From positions 63,134,911-63,198,910 of the forward strand of contig NC_090942.1 in NCBI RefSeq assembly GCF_040807025.1: a DNA stretch of 64,000 nucleotides. Reading direction: 5' to 3'. Position numbers and translations under genes: made by a program. This DNA is from Struthio camelus. Taxonomy: Eukaryota; Chordata; Aves; Struthioniformes; Struthionidae. A model generated the notes under the pieces. That model did not search any database, was not told the origin of the DNA, and worked only from the letters and a program-made list of their open reading frames with translations. Positions 9,724 through 58,997 of the stretch are shown piece by piece (within the stretch, counting starts at the first letter, position 1; the number at the start of each line of letters is the position of its first letter).

Positions 9724-9845
9724 GCCCCCGGCGGGGCGGCGGCGGCGGCGGCGGCGGCCACGGCGGCGGCGAAGAAGCAGGCGGGCTGCAGGAAGGGCGG
9801 CTGCCCGGCGCCGCTGGCCATCCCGGCGGGGCTACCGCTGGCCAT
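9174..9845 (-). CDS. ASCL1: ASCL1, achaete-scute family bHLH transcription factor 1
   Basis: This 223-residue protein is a proneural class II basic helix-loop-helix factor. It dimerises with E-proteins and binds CANNTG E-boxes (often CAGCTG) in the nucleus to drive neurogenesis and Notch-ligand expression. Seen in order: an Ala-rich segment with eight consecutive Ala (30-37), eleven consecutive Pro (42-52), a Pro/Gly/Ser linker, a basic cluster RAAKRQR, the ASCL1 hallmark [19 protein letters not shown] (82-100), the basic region RRNERERNR (109-117), helix 1, loop and helix 2 to about residue 164, and the conserved C-terminal half ending DFTSWF. Residues from about 82 onward are almost identical to human ASCL1 (236 aa). 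The polyproline run sits where mammals carry polyglutamine. The start chosen is Met at 9845, opening [12 protein letters not shown], which resembles the family N-terminus. The frame stays open 23 codons further upstream (to an ATG at 9914), but that extension looks like 5' UTR. Single coding exon. Confidence 0.97.
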
Positions 9846-10250
9846 GGGCGCTGGGGCGTCTGGCGAGGCGGGGACGCCCGAGCGGTGGCCGGTGTGCCCC
9901 CCTCCCTTCCCCACCCCACCGAGGGAAGGCTAGGGAAAAAATGTCCCGGCGTTTAAAAAGCGGAATTGGGGAGAGAGAGTTAAAAACAACAACGACAAAA
10001 AAAAAAAAAAGGATAGCAAAAAAAAAAAAAAAAAGGAGAGGAAAAAAAAAAAGGAGGGCAGGGGGGAAGAAGGAAGGGGAGAAGGGGCCGCGGCAACAAA
10101 AGGGAGCGGGCGGTGGATGCGCGGCGGCGGCGGGCGGCGGAGCGCGCAGGCGGCTCTGCCCGCCCCCTCCTCTCTCCGTGCGCGCGGCGGGCTGCGGGGA
10201 GGCTCGTGGCGCTCGCGTGTGCGCAGCCTGCTTTGCAAAGCCCCTTTTGC
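9846..10250 (-). other. ASCL1: ASCL1 5' UTR (approximate)
   Basis: The stretch between the expected start of transcription (about 30 nt past the TATA motif) and the ATG is GC-rich at its 5' end and A/T-homopolymer-rich nearer the ATG, with several T runs on the transcribed strand around 9998-10050. A short match to the human 5' UTR (minus strand CACACGCGAGCGCCACG, 10205-10221) supports it being transcribed. It contains one copy of the 44-bp duplicated block. The exact 5' end is not known. Confidence 0.55.
9951..9994. repeat. 44-bp direct repeat, copy 1 (in ASCL1 5' UTR)
   Basis: The 44 bp beginning GTTTAAAAAGCGGAATTGGG and ending AACAACAACG are identical to 11245-11288, in the same orientation 1294 bp away. 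Flanking bases differ on both sides. This copy lies about 106 nt upstream of the ASCL1 start codon. Confidence 0.97.
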
Positions 10251-10275
10251 AAAAAAGTGGCTGGGGATTGTGTCT

Positions 10276-10283
10276 CTTATAAG
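10276..10283 (-). promoter_or_regulatory. ASCL1: TATA-type core promoter of ASCL1
   Basis: CTTATAAG is its own reverse complement, so it reads as TATAAG on the minus strand, placing a start of transcription near 10250. Just downstream are two TTTGCAAA-type words, and CACGCG (10214-10219) and CACGAG (10203-10208) words on the minus strand that resemble HES class C and N-box sites. HES1 repression of ASCL1 through such sites is known in mammals; its operation here is inference. Confidence 0.6.
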
Positions 10284-10320
10284 GGGCGGACGGGGCTCGC
10301 CCCCCCCCCGCCTTCCTCCT

Positions 10321-10357
10321 TCACACACTCACACACACACACAGAGACATGCACACA

Positions 10358-10388
<31 letters not shown>

Positions 10389-10390
10389 GC
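10321..10390 (+). repeat. (CA)n followed by (CG)n alternating tract
   Basis: CA dinucleotides run through most of 10322-10374, with short interruptions, and pass directly into about eight GC dinucleotides to 10390. Alternating purine-pyrimidine sequence of this type is the classic Z-DNA former. It lies some 40-110 bp upstream of the ASCL1 TATA motif. Confidence 0.93.
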
Positions 10391-10525
10391 CCCCCCCGCC
10401 CCCCTCCCTCTCCCCCTCACACACACACGCACACTCTGCACCTTGCGCCGTCCACGCTCCCTGCCTTTGCAGCGAGTGACCGCGGGCCGGGCAGTGCCGC
10501 CGCCTTTTCAACGCGGGGGGGAAAA

Positions 10526-10570
10526 CACAACACAACACAACACAACACAACACAACACAACACAACACAA
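10526..10570 (+). repeat. (CACAA)9 pentanucleotide microsatellite
   Basis: Nine perfect copies of CACAA upstream of the ASCL1 promoter. On the minus strand it gives low-complexity Cys/Val open frames that are not genes. Confidence 0.97.
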
Positions 10571-11244
10571 CACACATGCCTGGGAGCCCCCGGCACACAC
10601 GCGCTGGCCCCGGCCCGGCTCCGCCTCTCCTCCCGCCCCCCTCCCTTCTTCCCCCCGGACACCCCCCCCCCTTTCCCCTTCCCCTTCCCTACTCCCGCCG
10701 CCCCCACCCCTCGCGGGTTTGTTGTTGCAAGTGCGTGCGCCCGGCGCGTGCCGCGCTCCCGGCCCTGAGCAAACACCCGCGCCGGGGCGCCGCGCGGGGG
10801 CGGGGGCGGGGGCGCGCCCAGCCCGGCCCGGCCCGACGGGGCGGAGCGCCACGGCCGCGCGTGGGCCGCCCGCCGCCACGGCCCCGCCGAGGCCGGGTGG
10901 GGTGGGGGGGCCGGGGGGGGGGTTGTGAGGAGAAGCCCTGCCCGCCGGCGGAGGCCGGTGCCGTAGGAGGCGGCTGGTTCCCGTTTGCGGAGAGGCGCTG
11001 CTCGGCGCAGCCCCGCTTTCCCCGCGGGCTGTGGCTCCGCCGGTGCGGTGCGGTGGGCGGTGGTGCGCCGCTGAGGGAGACGCGGGTTTGGGGCGAGGGA
11101 GAGGGCTATCTCCCGGAGGAGCCGGAGGCAGCCGGGGATGCGGGAGATGCCGGGCGGCTGCAGCCCGCAGCGGGGAGGCCTCAGCTGCACCGCTGGGCTG
11201 AAACTGCTGGCCTGGATGCGGCCCGCGGCGTGGGTCGGGGGCCC

Positions 11245-11288
11245 GTTTAAAAAGCGGAATTGGGGAGAGAGAGTTAAAAACAACAACG
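11245..11288. repeat. 44-bp direct repeat, copy 2 (upstream of ASCL1 promoter)
   Basis: Exact copy of 9951-9994, about 1 kb upstream of the ASCL1 TATA motif. It is AT-rich within a strongly GC-rich island, which makes it look like an insertion or a duplicated piece of the 5' UTR. Either copy could be original, and an assembly error is possible. Confidence 0.97.
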
Positions 11289-13469
11289 GGCCAGGGAAAG
11301 CGGAGCCCTCACCGGTCCCGGCAGGACGCGGCGTGTGTGCGCGCACGGCCGCCCACAGCCGCCGAAGGGAAACTTTTCCACGTGCGGCACTGCGAAAAGA
11401 TGGTTTGCGCTGGCCTTCGGGCACCACCAGGGATAGCTCATTACCTTACCAGGCGTGGCGGGGCGTAATTCGTCAACGTGGCAAGAGCCCTCCGCTCGGG
11501 GGTCGTTTCTGCCCCAGCGGCCACCCCGAAGCGGCGGCGCGGCGGGGAGTTGCCTGTGCTCGGCGCTGCACCCGCGCACGGGGAGCCGGGCGGAGGGCAG
11601 GTGCCGGGGCGGCTCTCGGCTGCCTGCCGCCCTGCAGCCCGGCCGTGCGGAGGGGAGGGGAGGGCCCCGGGAGCAGCGCCCCTCGCTCCCCCGGGAGGGG
11701 GACCGGGGGGAGGAGAGAGCCGGCGCCGGCTCCGTGTCCGAGCCGTCGGCGCGGCGAGATCCGCGGCCGGGCTGATGTCTCTATTAGCTGCTGCAGGAGG
11801 AAGCTCCGGGCTGTGCGGGGCCGGGGCTCCTTTCGCGGCCGGAGCCCCCTCCAGGGCCGCCCCGTCCGCCCACCGGTGCCGGGGCGGCTCCGAGCCTCGC
11901 TGCCTCAGCGGCGCCCCGCGGGTGCGGGCAAGGCAGCGGCATCGGCTGGCAGCGGGGGCCGGGCCGAGCCTGGCCTGCTCCGGGGAGGTTTCACCACCGC
12001 CGGCACAGGTCTGACTCGTGGTTCGGGTCCCGGCCGCGGTGCCGGGAGGCCGAGGCTAGCGCCACGCGAGGTCACACCAGCGTGGGCTGCTCCTCGTCCC
12101 CGGAGGGCAGAAGTCCCAGTTCAGGTTTCTGTGGAAGTGAGTGCAAAAATCAGCTCTGGTCTTCTCCTGGCCTCAACTGCAACAGCCTGGAGCAGTAGAC
12201 ATCTCCTCATCTACCAGCACAGTGGACCCCGACTCTGACTGGGCCTGTGGCTTTAAAACAGTGATGAAGAGCAATATTGTATGGCAGAAACTTAATATGC
12301 ATCCATTAGCTATTCTTTTAGCAATTTTTAACGTGGTACCTTTTAGTACCACGCACGATGAAAGAAGGGAAATAGGTCTGTCTGGTCTAGCCTCTGTCGT
12401 ACTATCCATTTCAGGGCCCTCTTCATCGATCACTGAGTTACCCTCTAGTTTTAAGCTTACTGTCTCAGTGTATATGAAATATATTAAACAATTTTAGCCT
12501 ACTTTATGCAGGACAACCAGACCTCAATATGATACATTTGTTATTATTCTCTGTGTAGAGAGAATTACTCTCTTCAGCTGTAAGTCTTCTGGTTAATTCA
12601 TTCAAGAACATCCCACGTCTGACATCAGAATTCTCTATGCTGTTGCATCATCAGCTCCATGTGGTGACATCACAGGAGTAAGAAAACAGCAATGAAACAG
12701 CATTGCGTGTCGCATCTCAGTGCTTCGGGAAGTGGCGACAGAGATCAGGAAATGAAATACCAAATTAACTGCAGCTCTGTAGCTTATATATTTAGGTAAA
12801 CAGAGTCATTCTTCTGGAGTAGACCACTCTCAAAACTGTCAAGGAAGCACAGTAGTGAAACTGCTTCCCCTTTTCCCAAATGGCAGAAGGAGACCAGGAT
12901 TTCTGCGTGCCTCCCTCCTGAATCTCAGAGGGCTTTGAACGACAGCTCTTAAAAAAGATGCGGGTCTCAGAGGTCATCAAGCATAACTCGCAGGTAGTTT
13001 TGCCTCCGTAGCTCTGTCCTTTCTGGGCTCCCTCTGGCTACCCCTTTCCTCCCCTCTGCTGAGCACTTCCCTCGCCATCCGCTGCCGCAGGGGCACAACC
13101 TCATCGCTAACGTTGGCTAAGGTATTGCCCATCTCCCCAGCTTCCCGGGTGGCTCACTTCGCAGAACAAGGGGTCCGTGGCTGCCAGATCTATAGATAAC
13201 AAATATTGTTCCAAGGCCCCCTCCCTCCATCCACACATACACACAATCCTGCACCTGCACTTTGAAATTCTTAATTCTAACATCATGATAAATAGCCCTT
13301 TGACCTTTTCACTGCCCCCCCTTTTTTTTTTAAATCTTGAACTGTCATTATTTTATAGTGGCTTTTTTGTGTACCTAAATTGTAGCCACACTCATGAGGT
13401 CTTTTGAAGTCCTTGCTTTTTTTTTTTTTAAAAAAAAAAACCCTTTGGTATGCTTTTTTTTACCCCTTT

Positions 13470-13640
13470 TCTTTTTTAAAGGCTATTTATGTTATGATTA
13501 AACGCATCTTGGAAAAGCAGAACGAAAGTCGTTAATCTATATAGATCTTCAAAGAATCGATACATTCGGGACTTCTGTAGGATTTGTTACACTCCATTTT
13601 GTTACAGTAGGCAGCTCGTCTGGATTTGGGCACATGTGTT
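13470..13640. promoter_or_regulatory. Possible upstream enhancer block
   Basis: Words such as TTATGATTAAACG, CGTTAATC, ATATAGATC and AATCGATACATTCG occur close together in non-repetitive sequence about 3.2 kb upstream of the ASCL1 promoter. Mammalian Ascl1 is known to have neural enhancers several kilobases upstream of its coding exon. That this block is the counterpart is inference. Confidence 0.25.
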
Positions 13641-14205
13641 TCTCTCCCTCCCCTCGCCCCCCCTTCTTCCAGATTCCCCCCCAAGAGTGAAAATAAAGTA
13701 AAAGGTCTTTCATGGTAAACAAAACCAGCTTATTCTCCACATAGAACACATGAATAGCTGGAAAAAAAACTTACAATAAATGGTGCATTTTTTTCTCTGC
13801 TGGGTATAGCATTCAAGATCAGTCCAGTATTCAAGAAGCAGTCCATTTTTTGCTCAGCAAGAGAGTTTAGAAAAGAAGCGTGGGGTCTATTCAAGGATCT
13901 TTTCCCCCTTCACAATTGCTGGGCTTTATGAAACCTATCTTCCATGCCTTGTCAGAGTATTTCTGGGGACCAATTAGTGCTTTGTTGCAAGGCTTCTTTG
14001 CTGAATCTTTGAGCAGCAAGAAAAAGCTCTCTTGAGTCTCCCCTTATTTTGACTATTTCAGTCATTACTCAGTGTAATAATTAATATGACAACTGGACGC
14101 TGAAGTTTGTATAGAAACACCTCGGCTGCAGGAGAGAGCGTGCAGTGGGTGGTAACAAGCTACAGATCAGACCGAGAAGCCACACACACAAGAAAAAAAA
14201 AAAGG

Positions 14206-14242
14206 AGAGAGAGAGAGAGAGAGAGAGGGAGGGAGGGAGGGA
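14206..14242 (+). repeat. (GA)n / (GGGA)n simple repeat
   Basis: GA dinucleotides pass into GGGA units, with GAAA units following to about 14277. The tract is preceded by a CACACACA run and an A12 homopolymer. It produces only low-complexity open frames. Confidence 0.9.
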
Positions 14243-14829
14243 GAGCGAATAATGAATGAAAAGAAAGAAAGAAAGAATAAAGATAAATAAATAGTTGGCA
14301 CAACCCGAAGAAACATAATGTAGACTTGGAAGGGAAAAAAAAAGGCAATTAAGAGAAGGGGAGGGGGGACTCCAGAGAGGTAAACTTATTTTGAAACATT
14401 TTCTATATGCATAAAATTTCCAAAACTTTATTACTCTCAGAACGCAGAAAAGCGATTTTTTCCCCTGGCGACTATTCCTTAGGGTGTTTTTTTTTGTTCC
14501 TTTTTTGTTTTTTGTTTTTAGGAGCATCTGCCTGCACTTCTGCATACTTGATGAACTTCGACGTGTCTTCCTCAGTGTCCCTTTAGAGAAGTAAAGCCTT
14601 CAAGTATTAAACCGTGAAGAGAGGTAATTATTGCTCATCTTGCCCACGGTGGCCAGCGGCTGGCACTTGCGATAGCAAGTTTTAAGAGTCTCTTCGTGTT
14701 GTATCGACTAGAGGAGGAATAAAGTTTGCGCCCCAAACGAAGAATTAAAAACGACGTTTGACCGAGGACACCGCTGAATTCTTCTTGAGATGCGCCTTGG
14801 GATGAACTCTCGTCACTTTGGAGACATTT

Positions 14830-14978
14830 CTTGGGCTGCCAATTAGGGCATAATAAATAATTAGAGGTTTTAAGCATATTAGATACAGCTCATGCTAATG
14901 AGCTGCACCAGGTCTTGCGCTAACCTGAAGTGACAGTTTGCATATAAGGGCTGCAAAAGGGAAAGAAGCCGCCGCCAA
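14830..14978 (+). promoter_or_regulatory. Motif-dense element with TATA-like box before a CpG island
   Basis: The element contains CATAATAAATAATTAGAGG, an inverted repeat at 14886-14905 (CAGCTCAT, GCTA, ATGAGCTG) whose centre reads ATGCTAAT, a POU octamer-like word, then TTTGCATATAAGGG, in which an octamer-like word overlaps TATAAGG (14943-14949). About 30 nt later the sequence turns into a CpG island. On the plus strand this is the layout of a TATA promoter. It could also be a distal ASCL1 enhancer. Neither reading is proven. Confidence 0.35.
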
Positions 14979-14979
14979 G

Positions 14980-15560
14980 GTCGCCCTCCCCTCCACCCCC
15001 GGCCCGCGGCGCCCTCTCCCCGGCTGCGGCTTGCGCGCGTGTCCGCGGGTTTCCGCGCCGCGCCGCAGCGAGGGCCGGGTGCTCGGCGGCCCCCGCGGCC
15101 CTGCGCGCCGCCGCCGGGCGTCCCCACGCTGCGGCCACGCGTGCCGCGTCCATCACGGGATCCCCACGCCGGGGCTGGGGGGGAAATCACTGGGCTGCCC
15201 CTTCCTCCCCATTTTTTGGGGAGCGGAGTTTGGGGGGGGTGGGGAGAGGGTGTTTCCCCCCCGAGGCGGCAGCCCCCCGGCTGGCAGGGGGGTGTGTGTG
15301 TGCGGGGGAGATTTGGGCGATGCTTGCCGGTGCCCGGGGCGCGGCCCCGAGGGGGCGGCCGGCCCCCGGCGCGGCTCCGTGGCCGCTGCCGCGGGGACAC
15401 AGTGCCACCTCCCGGCCAGCCCCCGGCCTGGCCCCCGGCCCCGGCGGATTTGGCGAAGGAGCCGCGTGAAGCCGCTCCGGGGAGGGCAATGGGGGAGCCC
15501 CGAAAAGCGTTTGTCGTGGGGGCTGCAGCAGGAGCGGGGGAGAAGCAGCCCGGCTCCGCA
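14980..15560. other. CpG island between ASCL1 and PAH
   Basis: CpG-dense sequence of almost 600 bp about 4.7 kb upstream of the ASCL1 promoter and 3.4 kb upstream of the PAH promoter. Overlapping open frames exist in all directions but none has a recognisable domain. An unannotated first exon could start here, given the TATA-like box just before it. Confidence 0.7.
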
Positions 15561-18500
15561 AGGGGAGGGCAAAGCGCATATACGGGAATTTTTTGCCATC
15601 GGGTTGTGTCCTGGGAAGTGAGGAAACGCAGCCTGGTTGGTGCTAAGCAGAGAGCTACAGCACCCTGACACCTCTGGTAAATATGTACCCAAGAGTTACA
15701 CTGCTAGGAGATCTCCCCTTCCTCCCCTCCCCCCCCAAATATTTTCTGAATCTTGGTTTGGGAATTTTTCAGGAGCTTCTGGTTTTACTAGAGAAGCCTC
15801 TCCCCACCTCTCACTGCTCTCTCAAACTGCTTGGGACGTCCTGAACCAGCAGGGAAGACGGCGAGCGCCAGGCAGAGGACAGCCCCAGTTTCTTTGCGTG
15901 GGCATGGGTAGTCCCGTCCAACCCAGAAAACACGGCAGCTCCAAGGAAAGCTGCCTCTCCCTAAACACCAGTAGAGGGAGAAGAGGGAAAGAGCAGTCTG
16001 AAAAGCAGCTAAAGTCCGTGGTCCTTTAAACTTACATCCATCGTGCTGGCCGGGGGAACCAGCCAACTTGCAGTGTGTGGAGCCCTCTTCTCCATGGCAG
16101 AGCAGTACAGCCAGGGCTGTGTGTGTGTGCGCGCCAGGCAGGTGTGTGTTATCGAGGGAGATGAGGTCTTTTTAGATGGAGACAACCTCTGACACCAGCA
16201 AATATCCCCAGGTGGTTGGAAGGAGTGGGGTTGCATGGTGCAGCTATCTGAGGGGGAGCTGTGAGCAGGGGCAATGGACCCCAATGCTCAGGAGTTCACC
16301 CAGTGACCAGGCACCAGACACGTGGGGCAGTTTGAAACCCAAAAGGGAAACTCCGGTTAGGTTAGCGATGTTGCTGCAGCGGGGAGGACCCACGCTTCGA
16401 ATACTTTAAAGAGGACAACAAGCGCAGGCAACTTGGACTTGGAAATGGTCTCAAAGTAACCCTACTGATGCAAATGTGTGTTCATACCGGTAAAGGCACT
16501 GGAGTGATTTCGGAGCAAAGCTTGCCTACATGCACGTGTACCCCTTTCCCCCCACCCCCAGAATAAGAGGATTTGGGAATCCATCCTGGCAAGGAGCTTT
16601 GCTTCCCTCAGCCAATGCCTTTTGCTACCAGGCAACCTCTGAAGGTCCAGGCTGAATAAGCAGAGAACTCTTTTCTGAAGGCTGGTGGCAACACGCTGGT
16701 GATATTACTATGAGGAGGTAGCAGTAAGAGTAAGAGATAAGCTTGGAATATAAATAGAAAAAGCAGGGGGTGGGAGGAGTCAAAAATAGAGAATTATAAG
16801 GATTTGGTGTGAGCAGTATTTTGTGAACCCAGCATTTTACTTCGCCATTAGTGTCAGGGTAGAGTGAATGAACGGTATAGTGCAGAAGAAAAGGGGAGGA
16901 GGGATGGAAGAAAGGAAAAAGACTAAATGCGTGTAAGAGCTACAGAGAAGGAAAAAAGACTGATCAAAGATTATGAACAGAGAAGGAAGTAAGAGTGAAA
17001 AAGCAAGGCACAAACAAATGACAAAACCCCCCTAATTTATGACTTCGGATGCTACTTTATTCTAGTTAGCCTTGGGCATGCATTTAAGCTTTTTAAAATC
17101 TAGCTGAAAAAAGGACCAGGTAGAGAGGTACAGCGTGCAGGGAAAGCAAACAGCAAGCAAGAACAATTGTTAGGAACAGTCTTGTTCTGCACAGGGACTG
17201 TGATAATCAATGTAACCACCATCCTCATTTCACTACTTTTACTGCAAGGCGTCCCTCAATGCCTCTGCCACGGACATGCCTGCGTTAAGTGCTGTACAAA
17301 CACAGGGCACAAAATGTTGCCTCTCCTTATGAGCTAATTAACTCAGCAGCTCAAAAATAGTATTTTTTTATACTGCTTGCAACAAATGAGGTTAAACTCC
17401 CTTTCCTCTGCTGTTGCAGCCCTCTTTACTCCAACACGCTGCCATGGTGTCAGGAGGGGTGCAGTGTCATGGGTATATCACATTGACTGGCCTGCTAGCT
17501 CGTACCACAGGCTGGCTGGCTGAGATGGTGATTTTCTACCTCTGGTTATAGTCACAGGACGGATGGACAAGCAGGTGCTCTGAAGAAGATATATGTTCAC
17601 ACCCAAAGGATTGATTCATTTTAGAGGCATATTATACACGAGATGGTTTCAGTGGGCCGGATTCTGACTGCATTGTCATGGGGTTCAACATGGATTTGGA
17701 TTGAAATCCCTGAAAGTGGCTCAGTTCAGTTCACCTATTGTGAGCCTGAGGGGGTTTAGTAGCTACCAGATTTTGTAAGTACAGATAATTCACAGTAACT
17801 TGGTAGAATTCACCAAACTGAATTAGCTCCAGTGCGTTCAGTAGAGCTTCCCTCAAGGCTGGAAGAACTGCAAAGAGACAATGCCTGTATCTCACAGGAG
17901 TTATCTTCATCACAAAATACAGTAAGATTACCTGCTTTGGCATAGCTTGTCTTAGTGCGGACTTCATCCTTTCTAGAAACAGGATAGACCTTGACCTTTT
18001 TTTAAAATTTTATTTCATTTTCAATCTGCCATTTGATATTGGACTGTGGCTTTCCATTATTCGCTCATCACCTTTGGTGACTCCCCACCAAACCTGGCTT
18101 GTTTTATACCAACCCCTTACAAGCACTTTTTCAATTCATTCACAACCCCCACTTCATATTCCCTTTGTTGTATTTTCTGCACTATGTACAAGCTCATGAA
18201 CACTATCTGCAGTCCTTCTGCATCCTCCTGCCCTGTCCTCCCACTCTGATCCTTTCTTCCCTGCTCCTTTTCTTCCTTTATCTCCTTCCTTCCTGTGTCT
18301 TTCTTGATGTTTGAGTGTGAGAGTCCTGCAGCTACCTCCTGGCTCATGCTTCCTTTTAAACTGGGCCTCTATCTCCAGCGTTTGGAGCTATGTCTCCTGC
18401 TCTCTAACCTCTTGGATGCAGCCCAAAACGCCCTGCTAAATGATAAGCTGCCGCCCTGTGCCACAGCCTTCCCCTGTCATGGAGCCCGCTGTGGCCACGA

Positions 18501-18739
18501 GGCTGGCATCCGGACAGCCCATCCTGGACAACATCTCATCTCTGATAACGTGGATTATGGGAAACCCACCTGATGCAAAACCCTTGCACCGCCCAGGGCA
18601 TGGACAGGAGGAAAGGCTTACTAAAAAGAGACGGAGCATGGACAAGCAGCAATGTAAACAGCGGATAAGGCTGCTTGGAAGGGGCAGGGCTGCTAATTCA
18701 AAGCATGCCGCTCGTCCACACTGATCACAGGGGGAAACA
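15561..18739. other. Intergenic region between ASCL1 and PAH, distal part
   Basis: No gene seen. The sequence is mixed, with purine-rich stretches near 16880-17000 and pyrimidine-rich stretches near 18230-18300. At about 17255-17330 the string GTTAAGTGCTGTACAAACAC followed by CACAAAATGTTGCCTCTCC resembles the body of an old amniote SINE (MIR type). Liver-specific elements for PAH would be expected here, but I did not find a convincing HNF1 palindrome. Confidence 0.55.
17255..17330. mobile_element. Possible old MIR-type SINE remnant
   Basis: The string GTGCTGTACAAACACAGGGC and the following text resemble the widely dispersed amniote SINE segment that reads approximately 'GCTGTACAAACAC...ACAGTCCCTGCC'. 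The match is partial and the element is very degraded. Confidence 0.3.
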
Positions 18740-19017
18740 ACATGCTGGATGGGCTCGGCGGGGACGGCTGGCATGGCCCGGCTGGCGTGGGTGACAGCGG
18801 CGTTTGGGGGGCGGGTGGGGGGCGGGCAGGGAGAACGCCCCCTTGGCACCACTGCGGGGGGCGGGAGCCGCAGAGCAGGGGAAGAGGATGGCTTTGCCTC
18901 CCGTGCTCTGCTTTAAATACCTTTGCACCGAGCTCCGGCCACCTCGATTAAAGTCAGAAGGTTTCGCCTGCAGCGGGAGAGGAGGCCGCAGCACCTGGGC
19001 ATTGCTCCCTTTGCACC
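18740..19017 (+). promoter_or_regulatory. PAH: PAH promoter and 5' UTR
   Basis: GC-rich sequence with at least two GC boxes (GGGCGGG near 18808-18827 and again near 18857) precedes a TATA-like TTTAAATA at 18912-18919. This predicts a start of transcription near 18945 and a short 5' UTR of about 70 nt. An in-frame TAA at 18949-18951 and the lack of an upstream in-frame ATG fix the initiator at 19018. Exact transcription start and liver-factor sites were not determined. Confidence 0.6.
18912..18919 (+). promoter_or_regulatory. PAH: TATA-like box of PAH
   Basis: TTTAAATA lies 99 nt before the start codon, immediately downstream of the GC-box cluster, in the expected orientation. It is the only good TATA-like word in the proximal region. 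Confidence 0.5.

Positions 19018-58997
<39,980 letters not shown>

Larger units (their letters stand above)
8570..12130. other. CpG island covering ASCL1 and its promoter
   Basis: GC-rich, CpG-dense sequence extends from the ASCL1 3' UTR through the coding exon and about 1.9 kb beyond the promoter. Long open frames occur on both strands throughout (for example 366 codons at 11138-12238 on the plus strand and 336 codons at 10417-11427 on the minus strand). They are what stop-poor GC-rich sequence produces and show no recognisable domain. Beyond 10.4 kb I see no second gene. Confidence 0.85.
12131..14979. other. Intergenic region between ASCL1 and PAH, proximal part
   Basis: No gene is recognised. 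It contains a short inverted repeat (8-bp arms, 6-nt loop) at 12332-12353, homopolymer T and A runs around 13320-13460, and a GA-type microsatellite at 14206-14242. Two AT-rich, repeat-poor blocks with many homeodomain- and POU-like words are listed separately. Confidence 0.6.

Noticed and set aside
9846-9914. 23-codon upstream extension of the ASCL1 frame to an ATG at 9914
   Set aside because: The extension ([13 protein letters not shown]...) has no resemblance to ASCL1 N-termini, while the Met at 9845 opens a typical ASCL1 start. It is better read as 5' UTR.
9288-9956. 222- and 208-codon plus-strand frames opposite ASCL1
   Set aside because: They are antisense shadows of the GC-rich ASCL1 coding exon, explained by codon bias in that gene.
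11138-12238. 366-codon plus-strand open frame in the CpG island
   Set aside because: GC-rich, stop-poor sequence with overlapping open frames on other frames; Arg/Gly/Pro/Ala-rich with no familiar motif and no splice or promoter support.
18961-19017. Upstream in-frame start for PAH
   Set aside because: The frame is closed by TAA at 18949-18951 and contains no ATG between that stop and 19018.
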